Shown here in pieces: positions 9,406 to 22,775 of a stretch of 25,000 bases of DNA. Location of the stretch: contig NC_135551.1 in assembly GCF_964340395.1 (NCBI RefSeq), positions 28,283,380 through 28,308,379 on the forward strand, read 5' to 3'. The DNA comes from Glandiceps talaboti (lineage: Eukaryota > Hemichordata > Enteropneusta > Spengelidae). How positions within the stretch are numbered: position 1 is the stretch's first letter; the number at the start of each line of letters is the position of its first letter. The notes under the pieces were generated by a model. It had not been told where the DNA came from. It saw nothing but the letters and a program-made list of their open reading frames with translations, and searched no databases. The position numbers were made by a program, and so were the translations under genes.

Positions 9406-9727
9406 AGTGGCCATATGGATGAGGATCGGGAATTTATTTTCGATTTTTAATTCATAAATCAATTTTATCATGGCTTCCTACTTGTAAAACCGATGTGAAA
9501 CAACATATATCAAATCCTCGTTTGTAACTCAATAAATTACAAAAATTGTACGTACAATAACAAACGTTTTACTTTTAGCTTTTTGCTCTGTATTATATGT
9601 AAGTTACAAACACAAACTTTTTCAATGTTGTTTCACATTGATTTTTCAAGTAGGAAGCCTTTATAAAATTGTTTTATAAATTAGAAATCCAAAATAAATA
9701 CCCAATCCTCCTCATCCATATGGCCCC
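9406..9727. mobile_element. Foldback MITE with about 130-bp inverted arms
   Basis: The left arm from 9406 and the right arm ending at 9727 are inverted copies. Both start GGCCATATGGATGAGGA and keep matching through GGCTTCCTACTTG, GTGAAACAACAT and GTTTGTAACT. The arms differ by scattered substitutions and a short indel, leaving a central spacer of only about 60 bp. TCAA occurs at 9402-9405 and again at 9728-9731, a possible target-site duplication. There is no coding capacity, so it would depend on a transposase elsewhere. The superfamily is not clear. Confidence 0.85.
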
Positions 9728-9795
9728 TCAACATGCAAATCCCTACAAAAATTACATCACAGTCGATGTGACTCATATCTACAACACCCTAATAT

Positions 9796-10406
9796 GATAC
9801 CAATGAACTGACTGTCTGGTCATACCAATGAACCGACTGTCTGGTCATACCAATGAACTGAGTGTCTGGTCATACCAATGAACTGAGTGTCTGGTCATAC
9901 AAATGAACTGACTGTCTGGTCATATCAATGAACTGACTGTCTGGTCATACCAATGAACTGAGTGTCTGGTCATACCAATGAGCTGAGTGTCTGGTCATAT
10001 CAATGAGCTGAGTGTCTGGTCATATCAATGAGCTGAGTGTCTGGTCATATCAATGAGCTGAGTGTCTGGTCATATCAATGAGCTGAGTGTCTGGTCATAT
10101 CAATGAGCTGAGTGTCTGGTCATATCAATGAGTTGACTGTCTGGTCATATCAATGAGCTGAGTGTCTGGTCATATCAATGAGCTGAGTGTCTGGTCATAT
10201 CAATGAGCTGAGTGTCTGGTCATATCAATGAGCTGAGTGTCTGAGTGTCTGGTCATATCAATGAGCTGAGTGTCTGGTCATATCAATGAGCTGAGTGTCT
10301 GGTCATATCAATGAGCTGAGTGTCTGGTCATATCAATGAGCTGAGTGTCTGGTCATATCAATGAGCTGAGTGTCTGGTCATATCAATGAACTGACTGTCT
10401 GGTCAT
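9796..10406. repeat. 25-bp minisatellite, about 24 copies
   Basis: The consensus unit is GGTCATATCAATGAGCTGAG followed by TGTCT. A partial first copy is followed by 23 full copies from 9818 to 10400. One copy near 10231-10250 carries an extra 8-bp GAGTGTCT. The outer copies read AACTGACTGTCT, while the inner ones read GCTGAGTGTCT. Confidence 0.95.
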
Positions 10407-10881
10407 GGTGTGTCTTTTTACTACAAATACCTCGGAAATAACCAATCACTCCTGTCGTGTATAAAGCCCAGACCATAAGTCAACCCAGTTTTACATGATT
10501 TGCCTACCAAGCTTTAGGATACAGTACGAGCATTTTGCCTAGAGTTTCTCATCTCTAAACGTCTTGAAACATCCCCATTGTGGTTAAACTTCAATTTATG
10601 TCAATTCACGATTTCACAGATTTTATAAGTATATGTCGTATTTATAGTAAGGGAATTATAGCTAGAAGCATGCTCCCGACAGGCAGTGACCATTATCCAT
10701 TTGGCACCACACAACACATATCTATCATATACAGCCTGTCAACTCGTTTACTATATGTATTATTATATATCATTCAAAACAGTCATTATGTCTGTCAGGT
10801 CAGTGGTTATCATGGTTGTGTTTATTGGTCCATCATGTAATGATACAATACAATTTCAACTGTATATAAGCTGTGCGTATA

Positions 10882-10884
<3 letters not shown>
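10407..10884. other. Intergenic DNA, nothing recognised
   Basis: The short open frames here have no family resemblance and no splice context I can support. Confidence 0.4.
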
Positions 10885-10975
<91 letters not shown>

Positions 10976-10990
10976 AGGGGGGAGGGGGGA
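10885..10990. repeat. (GA)n microsatellite with a G-rich end
   Basis: An uninterrupted GA tract of about 85 bases is followed by GGGA and GGGGGA purine repeats. The whole tract is polypurine on the + strand and could form triplex DNA. Confidence 0.97.
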
Positions 10991-11663
10991 TAGCATTAAT
11001 AGATGAATCTGCAGAGAGTACTTGTAGCAGACCTCATACATTACAATTGATTTTAAATACAAAAAGTGCAACTTGAAAAAACTGTACGATATAAATGTAA
11101 CTGGTGGTCAATCCGTGTTAATGAAAGCACCACTAGTTTCTTTCAAATTGGAAGATATCAATACCCAACACAGAAATTACAGATATCCTTCCAATGAACA
11201 AACGTGAATAAATTAACACCAATTAAGGTGCATGCATATCTTATATTAAACCGAATCAAGAAGAAGATTTATTCTGTTACATAGAAATAAGTAATAATAA
11301 GTACTTTTACCTCCAGAAACACTAAAACTTCCCGCTATAGTTCGTTTCGCTATGAACAGATCTTGCTTTTCCTATGACATTGGCTGACCACAGTCGTCTG
11401 GTTCTTTCAACTATTCCTCGATAACTAAATACTTGAGGTGAGACTGGATAACTCTGGTGACGATATAATCCGAGATAATAAAGTATTAGAATAACTGAAT
11501 GAATATCTATAAATCGTGGACGCTATTTACCAGATCAGAAAATCCCACCGATGGCATTTCCCGTGACATTACGTTGAACCCGTGTGGGCACAGGTAGATA
11601 TGTGAACGTACGGTATGTGTGTAGTTTTATCTGGTTTTGATTGCACATTGAGTTACCTCACTG

Positions 11664-11664
<1 letters not shown>
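10991..11664. other. Intergenic DNA with a small inverted repeat
   Basis: No gene is visible. TTGGAAGATATC near 11149-11160 and GATATCCTTCCAA near 11182-11195 form an imperfect inverted repeat with a one-base bulge. Confidence 0.4.

Positions 11665-11724
<60 letters not shown>
11665..11724. repeat. (TA)n microsatellite 1
   Basis: An uninterrupted TA tract of about 60 bases, the first of four TA tracts in this 650-bp region. Confidence 0.97.
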
Positions 11725-11727
<3 letters not shown>

Positions 11728-11826
11728 GAAAACCCCGACTTGATTTTCTTCTACCCTCAACATATACTCCGCTTTGCGTGCAGACGTATCGAGCACTGTA
11801 CTACGGACAAATCTTACCACTGACTT

Positions 11827-12010
<184 letters not shown>

Positions 12011-12012
<2 letters not shown>

Positions 12013-12149
12013 AGTTTTGGTAGTACTGGAACTCTTTCTTGGGTGTAACTCGGAGTTTCACGCATATTGCGATCATCAGACATCGTCTGATGATCGCAAT
12101 ATGCGTGAAACTCCGAGTTACACCCAAGAAAGAGTTCCAGTACTACCAA

Positions 12150-12155
<6 letters not shown>
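12011..12155. repeat. Perfect 71-bp-arm palindrome with 3-base centre
   Basis: The left arm 12011-12081 and right arm 12085-12155 are exact reverse complements around ATC. Each arm, read outward from the centre, holds CTGATGA, a CGCA-ATA-TGCG hairpin, GAAA and then a small AACT-CCG-AGTT hairpin. This is the order of a hammerhead ribozyme core. A TA tract abuts the right arm and the 60-bp block abuts the left. Confidence 0.97.
12085..12125 (+). ncRNA. Possible hammerhead ribozyme core, stem I missing
   Basis: CTGATGA at 12087-12093 is followed by a short stem II (CGCA/TGCG, loop ATA), then GAAA at 12107-12110, a minimal stem III and GTT as a possible cleavage triplet. Short stem III hammerheads are known from Penelope-like retroelements and animal retrozymes. 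Only two bases upstream of CTGATGA can pair with the bases after the triplet, because the palindrome centre cuts in there. Stem I is therefore incomplete and activity is doubtful. The same core exists on the - strand in the left arm. Confidence 0.33.

Positions 12156-12228
<73 letters not shown>
12152..12228. repeat. (TA)n microsatellite 3
   Basis: An uninterrupted TA tract between the palindrome and the second 60-bp block. Confidence 0.97.
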
Positions 12229-12229
<1 letters not shown>

Positions 12230-12288
12230 CTCGGTGAGTATCAACCTGCTAAGACAGTGCTCTATACCGCAGTGGCAGAGCGTAATAT
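12229..12288. repeat. 60-bp block, copy 2
   Basis: A near-identical direct repeat of the block at 11953-12012, again preceded by TA repeats. It is followed by a duplicated TAGAGCGTAATA and a short fourth TA tract to about 12316. Confidence 0.9.
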
Positions 12289-12316
12289 AGAGCGTAATAT
12301 ATATATATATATATAT

Positions 12317-12851
12317 CACCTTATTCCACATCCGTTATTCGTTTCATTCAAAAGTTTAACAGCTGGTATAATCTTAGACATCGGTAATAGTTCTATCACA
12401 CGTTTCTTTACTAAATAATTCACAAAACCTAGAAACCCTGTTTGAAATCACCAAGTTAATTAATTCTTAATTGGTTTTCAGTTAGAGACATGAAGAATAT
12501 TCTACTCAGTATTCTTTGCTGAATATATTAGATCATTAGTATTTAATCACTCAGCTATATCCACACAATTGTGAAATAAACTCATTAGGCATAGATTAAT
12601 TATGAAATAAATTTTCATACATCAATTATGAAATAAACCATTGAAATAAGACGGCTTTTGAAGAGAATCCCCTCGTATAATAATCTACGCCATAGCCATA
12701 GCAACTGATTTTTTTAATCAAGAAATTTACAATATTCTTTATTATGCAAATTAGATGACGTCTTTGCTCTACTTTAACCAATCATAGATCAGCATAGTTC
12801 GGAGACCAGGCAAGTTAGGTCTATATAACTTATATAAGCATTTTAAGTACT
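12317..12851. other. Upstream region of the repeat-protein gene
   Basis: This AT-rich stretch has several scattered copies of ATTATGAAATAAA or close variants near 12571-12640. I see no coding signal. Its right end holds the promoter of the downstream gene. Confidence 0.4.
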
Positions 12852-12859
12852 TATAAAAA
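12852..12859 (+). promoter_or_regulatory. TATA box of the repeat-protein gene
   Basis: TATAAAAA lies 80 bases upstream of the proposed ATG at 12939, which leaves room for a start site near 12880 and a 5' UTR of roughly 55 bases. Other TATATAA-like motifs lie at about 12823-12837. This is inferred from position and sequence only. Confidence 0.5.
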
Positions 12860-12938
12860 GAAGGGTTAAGTTGTATGTCGTCAACGGTCCTCGCTTACTT
12901 TTACCATCGGCGTCACACCCACAGTCTGACAATCCAGG

Positions 12939-16131
<3,193 letters not shown>

Positions 16132-16324
16132 TATGGTGTATATGACCTGTCAAGTTATGTATGTATTTATAGACCTAACCTATACATGGCCATAATCATT
16201 CAAGTGTCAGTGCTGGAGAACATTGTCAACTAGTAATTCTATCGGTATTGTCAAATTAAGTTGAACTATACTATGCTGCTTTATAAGGTAGACATGTATA
16301 CCAGTTGCAGTTAAAATGGCATCT

Positions 16325-16358
16325 AAAATAGTTTCACTTCGAAGTTTGAAACTATTTT
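16325..16358. repeat. 12-bp-stem hairpin in the probable 3' UTR
   Basis: AAAATAGTTTCA at 16325-16336 pairs perfectly with TGAAACTATTTT at 16347-16358 around a 10-base centre that itself contains the palindrome CTTCGAAG. It lies about 200 bases after the predicted stop of the repeat-protein gene. Confidence 0.85.
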
Positions 16359-16480
16359 TTGTTTGGTGTTTGGTGTTTTAATGATTACATTATTTGACAA
16401 TGTTTGAAAGAGTACAACCCTCAAACTTATATGTACATGTGCACACAACCGCAGTCCACCACAGTGGTCTGAGACACAGC

Positions 16481-16540
16481 CAATCAATCAATCAACCAAC
16501 CAACCAACCAACCAACCAACCAACCAACCACCCACCCACC
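16481..16540. repeat. Compound microsatellite (AATC, AACC, ACCC)
   Basis: Three tetranucleotide tracts in series, each differing from the previous by one base. Confidence 0.95.
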
Positions 16541-16711
16541 AGAGTTATTATTGTATTTGAATAGTTTTGTATTTTGTAAATATGTAGAGAACACATAGTT
16601 GTATATAACATACATATATAATACAATATTAGCAACTTGAACAGCACATTCATATTTTCTTTCTTTCTTTTACAAATGTATATGTTTGTAAGTTGGTTAT
16701 AAAATGGGTTG

Positions 16712-16864
16712 GAGTGAGTGAGTGAGTGAGTGAGTGAGTGAGTGAGTGAGTGAGTGAGTGAGTGAGTGAGTGAGTGAGAGTGAGTGAGTGAGTGAGTGAG
16801 TGAGTGAGTGAGTGAGTGAGTGAGTGAGTGAGCGAGCGAGCGAGAGAGAGAGAGAGAGAGAGAG

Positions 16865-16922
<58 letters not shown>
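16712..16922. repeat. Compound microsatellite (GTGA, GCGA, GA, GT)
   Basis: About 120 bases of GTGA, with one interruption near 16777, pass into GCGA, then GA at about 16841-16868 and GT to 16922. Confidence 0.97.
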
Positions 16923-16925
<3 letters not shown>

Positions 16926-18480
16926 TTCAGATACTGTGTCTTCTACGAAGACTTGTTTTTATGTGTGTGGAGTGTATATGATCAACGTCAAAAATTCATT
17001 TTACTTAACCCCCAAGTAGCCATACTGAGCTGGATCTAATTTTCCATATTTTTTTTTTTAAGTTTTTAACTTTCTTATTGCATTGTACTCAATTAAACTT
17101 ACTAGAGGCACACGAGTACGACGTGATCATGATCAAACTCTCTGACCGATCATGGTTAAACTCTGTGAACACCCGACAGACTTGTAATCTGACGACAAAC
17201 TACTAAATGAGTTGTAATTAATTCATGACTGTCTCACCATACCAATAATATGCACAATAACATTAATAGACTATGGGGTGGTATTCATGTTAACCAGAAT
17301 GATTAAACTATTTCATGGAACAATTTGTATTTGCGAACAACTATTTTCAGTGTTCAATAAATGTAATTAAGTCCCATTTCCCATTCTTTGTACAACGCCG
17401 GGGTGGGAATTGGTTTAAGGCAAAATAGACTTACAAACTGCCTGCAGCTTATGAGAACAGTTCTATCAATTACTGAAATTGAAAATAGTTAAAACTTAAA
17501 CAGCATCTCCAAGTAGCCTTATGCATAAATAATTGACTGTCTACTTAATCTTCAATTTTAATTAGTAAAATTATTTGTTCGATTTCATTTAGTATTAATT
17601 GACTAAAATGACGATTTACATTCAAAGGAACCGTTATACCGAATGAAACGGTTGAATTACAAATAGTTGCAAAAAATTGTCATCCACTTCGTGAAATCGT
17701 GGAGCTAACACATATGGGTGTCGGTTGACGAGTAGCATGTCTACCTTTACAGTATTGTATAATAAAATTAACGGAGTATCTGGTGACCGGCCCTTGTCAG
17801 TAGCATTTTGTTCTCGTGACAAGCGCCGGGCATGTCATGCTGGTGACAGGTTCGAGATTTTTACGGCATCAATTTGATGTGTATTGATATGAAGAAAACG
17901 CTCTGGTTACCTTTAAAAATGATTGCCTTCGTACACTAAATACACAGAACTTTCAACAAAATGTTTAAATCGTGAGCAAGCGTGAAACTGACGTGACGGG
18001 TCCAGGGGTACGGTCACATATCAATATATTAGGTTTAGATCTCACCAGGTAAGCACGATCTATGCCGAGTTTTGTGATATCCATGCTGGTGAGGGGTGTT
18101 ATTGTCTTTGCTCTTGATGGAAAACAGTTCTATTCTTGAATTGTCCGTGGAATAAGTGAATATTTTAAGACAGTTTTTTGGCGTTGATCGGGATGAGAGA
18201 AGAATCAGGCACACTTCCCGTGACTAGAACAGAATGTGATGATGACTCTGGTATTATTTGTAGCTTTATATTACACACATGGTAGTGGCAGGGACATATT
18301 ATAAAACTGGCCCAGGGCCTACTGACAGTGCTAGTAAATGCTACTACAGTTGAGTAAGAAATAAAATAAAAGAAAGACAGAGATACAAAAGGAGACAATG
18401 ACAAAAAATATAGCGAGTGGTTACATATGCTGACCAACGACTGGACCCCGGGAACTGGGCTGTTCAGATTAACGACAGGC
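16923..18480. other. Intergenic DNA, nothing recognised
   Basis: No coding exon, RNA gene or clear repeat family is visible in this stretch. It separates the repeat-protein gene from the SYF2 promoter. Confidence 0.45.
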
Positions 18481-18514
18481 GTTGAGAGATACTAGTATGA
18501 GAGAGACTTACTCC

Positions 18515-18600
18515 TCCATAGCGCCATGACTGGTAGCTCGACGTCTGGACGGACGTCAATTCGACGTTGAATATAGCGCCAGCTCAGGCTGGGAAGAGAA
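18515..18600 (+). promoter_or_regulatory. Candidate SYF2 core promoter
   Basis: Just upstream of the SYF2 ATG, this is locally GC-richer than its surroundings and has no TATA box. It contains GACGTC at 18540-18545 and 18552-18557 and GACGTT at 18563-18568, resembling CRE half-sites. ATAGCGCCA occurs twice, at about 18518-18525 and 18574-18581. Function is inferred from position. Confidence 0.4.
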
Positions 18601-18622
18601 ATGCTGTTTATTATTCGTAATA

Positions 18623-21600
18623 ATGGCGTCGGTGAGTACTTCCGTAAACATGCTATCTCTGATTTCTCATGTATTTATACGTGAATTAGAAGTTTAAAAC
18701 TAATCTTACAATGATTTATCAGTTACTGAACAAAACTTATAGTAATCTGTGTGGTAATATTGCCGTAAAATACCATGTTTGTAATTAAAAATCGGTTTCA
18801 AACGGGACGAAGTACGATACGTATGGTATCACTATCAACAAGGCTTACAGTCAATGTAAGAGACCTGTGTTTGACATATATACGACCCCTACATCGTGTT
18901 CAGTAATAATAATAATGTCAATTTAGTCACTGTGTTCTTTTGGTTTATTACAGAATTTTCGCAGTAACTTAGAGTTGTGTCTACTAACTATTTGATGATT
19001 GATACTAATGTAATGATACAAAACAATCTTTATGATTTCTATTTCAATTTGGGGCAACCATGGAGTGAGACGTGCATTGACAACTAAAGATAGAGTGAAT
19101 ACGGTTACACAATATTATACACGATGGTAGCTGCAATTGAACATACACAACATACATGTAATGAGTTTCTGTTCTGCTGAACGACATTGTCAAACTGGAG
19201 AGCCAAATCTCTGGGTTACATGTGTATGTCCTTCCCACCTCCATGGTTTGGGTATGTGATAACTAACATTTTTTCCCCTTGGTTATCCTCTCAGACATCA
19301 GGTTATGCTACTGCATCGTCATCAGCAGCTGCACCAAGCAGTGATGATAAAACACCAGCACAAAAGAGGGCAGAGAGGATGAAAAAACTTAGAAATCTTC
19401 ATCTTAGACGAGTAAGTATACATTACAAAGTAAAGATGTACTTTCCAGTGTTCTCACTGGAATGTTCTCAAATGAGAGATAAAAATCAAGGTGACAATGG
19501 AAGCAAGTGAAGTTCAACACATCAAAATGTTTCATTATGCACGTAACACACAAGAAAAAGTTCACTCCATACCAGTATCACATGAACAATAACATCCTTC
19601 AGAAAGTAGAACATCATCCATACCTAGGAATACAACTATCAAGCAACCTTTCATGGGCCCAGCACATTCACCAAACCACAAACAAAGCAAACAGCATACT
19701 TGGTTTACTCAAAAGGAACCTTTGGAACTGCTCCAGGAACACAAAGGAAATAGCCTACAAAACACTAGTTCGACCCAGACTTGAGTACTGTAGTACAATC
19801 TGGGATCCATACCAGAAAACTCATCAGGAACAACTTGAAAAAGTACAAAGGAGAGCAGCCAGATTCGTTACCAATGACTACAGACGCACAACAAGCATCA
19901 CAGCCATACTAAAAACTCTAGACTGGGAATCACTACAGAATAGAAGAACTAAGTCAAGACTCGTCACAATTTTCAAAGAAACACACGGAATCACCCCTAC
20001 AAATATAAAACACCTTCATCAAGAAAACCAAACCAAACACAACACCCGTCAAACACAGAAGTTAAACTACAATACCATTCGCTCCAATAAAGATTGTTAT
20101 CACTATTCACTATACCCACGTACTATACCTCTATGGAACTCATTACCACCAAGTACAAAAGCAGCAAAAGATGTGGCAGTTTTTAAATCACTAGTCAATC
20201 TCAATGTGGAATAAGGGAAAAATTGAAAGTGTGATGCATGCCGAACTGTACGTGTATAGCCACATCTGGCGTTTTGTACAGTAATGGACAAGACAAGACA
20301 AGACAAGTGTCCTTTTCTCATAAAGATTTGAACATATGAGATGGAAATTTACTGGAAAATGATTTCTGGTAACGATAATGTTTTACAATCTTGAAAGAAT
20401 CTGAAATTGTTTGAAATTATAACCACTCTGCTATTTTATTACTATTTCTTTTTTTTTTACAGAATGAGGCACGTAAGATGAATCATGCTGAAGTGGTGGA
20501 AGAAGATAAACGAAATAAACTACCAGCAAACTATGAAGCTAAGAGGAAAAGAGCAGAATGGGAATTAGAGGATCAGAGAAAGAGAGCTGTAAGTTTTGAT
20601 TTGTTGTCATCTCCACACGTGACTACCTGTGTAAGTTTTGATTGGTTGTTTTGTTGTCATCTCAACACATGTGACTACCTGTGTAAGTTTTGATTGGTTG
20701 ATTTGTTGTCATCTCAACACATGTGACTACCTGTGTAAGTTTTGATTGGTTGATTTGTTGTCATCTCAACACATGTGACTACCTGTGTAAGTTTTGATTG
20801 GTTGTTTTGTCAGCTCAACAAATGTGACTACCTGTGTAAGTTTTGATTGGTTGTTTTGTTGTCATCTCAACACATGTAATAGAGGTGTCAAATTCTTAGA
20901 ATGGTGTTGGCGTTTTCTTTTTTTTCATTTTGGGTTTCTCTTCTTGTGAAGGCTTAATAAATAAATAAATAAATAAAATAAATAAATAAATAATTGTCAT
21001 CTCAACATATGTAACTACCTGTGTAGATTGATGTTGATGTAGAAGAATTAGATGTATGTAAAATACAATGTATGTTAGTTGGCTTTATTACCATGTAAAA
21101 CATGTTTGTGCATATTTATCTAAAATAAATACAGTGTCGAAATAAACAACATATGACTATAGTACAGATTTTTATCAAATTGTACAATCTCTTAATTCTT
21201 TCTACATGATATTTTACATTTCACAAAACATGAAACTAATGTGACATTTTGTTGATATTTTGTTGATATTGTAGGAAGCTGAAGCAAGAGGAGAAGACTA
21301 CGACCGTATCAAACTATTAGACATGTCTGCTGAAGATGCTGAGAAATGGGATAGAATAAAGAAGAAAAAGAAGAACCCAGACCAAGGATTTGCAGGTACA
21401 TACAGGATCTTACAAAGAAAACGTAGCCAGATCTAAATAACATGAATGTTAATTACCAAGTTTTGTGTATATATTGTCAAGTAGTGGAAAAAGTAGAATA
21501 GATACAAATGTCTATACCTAGTTCAGAGGATGAGATGGATTGGGATTATGTGTTTGACAGACTTTCAGTTAGTTTGTTGCTGTTGACTACTTTGAAGCAT

Positions 21601-22721
21601 GGCTTAACAAAGTATGCTAATTAGTTCGGTTCAGTTCCATAGTTCTGAGATCTTACAGCCTCACGTTGGTAACTTCCATGGTGACATCCAACCACCCTAT
21701 CCTTGGATGTCTTCTCCTTTTCGCTTCAACCATTCCTTCCATTATTGCCCTTTTTTCGCACTGTTTGCCACCTGTGAATGACACATACCCAATTTAGTTC
21801 AGTCCCTGTTTCAGTACCAACTCTTCCAGACTGCAAACTGGTTTTATCATATTCGGAATGTCAATATTTGATCTTTTGGCTATCCATGGCACATGGCACT
21901 CATAACACACGCTGTAAGAACCACAGTTTTAAGAAATGAATCAATTTACAATCATGGAATGCAACTGCCTACCTGTATGAACTACATACAGGTACAATGT
22001 ACAAGTATACTATAAATTTTCAGTTCAGTCTCACTATCCTCACAATGGGTTTTGTTGCATTCAGAATGTCAATATTTGATCTTTTGGCTATCCATGGCAC
22101 ATTGCACTCATAACACACGCTGCCAGCACTGCAGTTTTAAGTAATGAACCAACTTACAATCATGGTATGCAACTGCCTATATGTATGAACTACATGTACA
22201 ATGTACAAGTATACTATAAATTTTCAGTTCAGTCTCGCTATCCTCACAATGGGTTTTGTTGCATTCAGAATGTCAATATTTGATCTTTTGGCTATCCATG
22301 GCCCACGCTGCCAACACCACAGTTCTTAAGAATCAATGACATACTTTAAATGACGTGATTTGTATATTACATATTCAAGAGTAAAACAAGATTATTAGCC
22401 AGACTTCATTATATGTGTGAGTAGTGTGAAAGGAAAAATAATCAGAAAATAAAAGAATTGTTTGCGTTAATACACATGTAGTTATTTCTTAACTTATATA
22501 ATCTTTGTATATCATTTCAATTTGTGTGTGTCTTATAGACTATGAGCAAGCCACATTCAGACAGTACCAGAGACTGACAAAACAAATGAAACCAGACATG
22601 GAGAAGTATGAAGAAGTCAAAGAAAAAATGTAAGTGTGCAAAACAAAATATGTGTGTGTGTTTGTGATGTTTGTTGTGTTTGCGTGTGTACTATTGTGTT
22701 TATGTGAGTTGTGTTTGGTTG

Positions 22722-22775
<54 letters not shown>

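Noticed and set aside
9796-10406. CRISPR-like appearance of the regular 25-bp repeats
   Set aside because: Units are directly adjacent with no unique spacers, and the context is eukaryotic. It is a minisatellite.
10686-11076. Open frames through the GA tract
   Set aside because: They consist of Arg-Glu repeats from a microsatellite, with no support as genes.
11149-11195. Imperfect inverted repeat as a transposon terminus
   Set aside because: Arms are only 12-13 bases and enclose about 20 bases, with no further structure.
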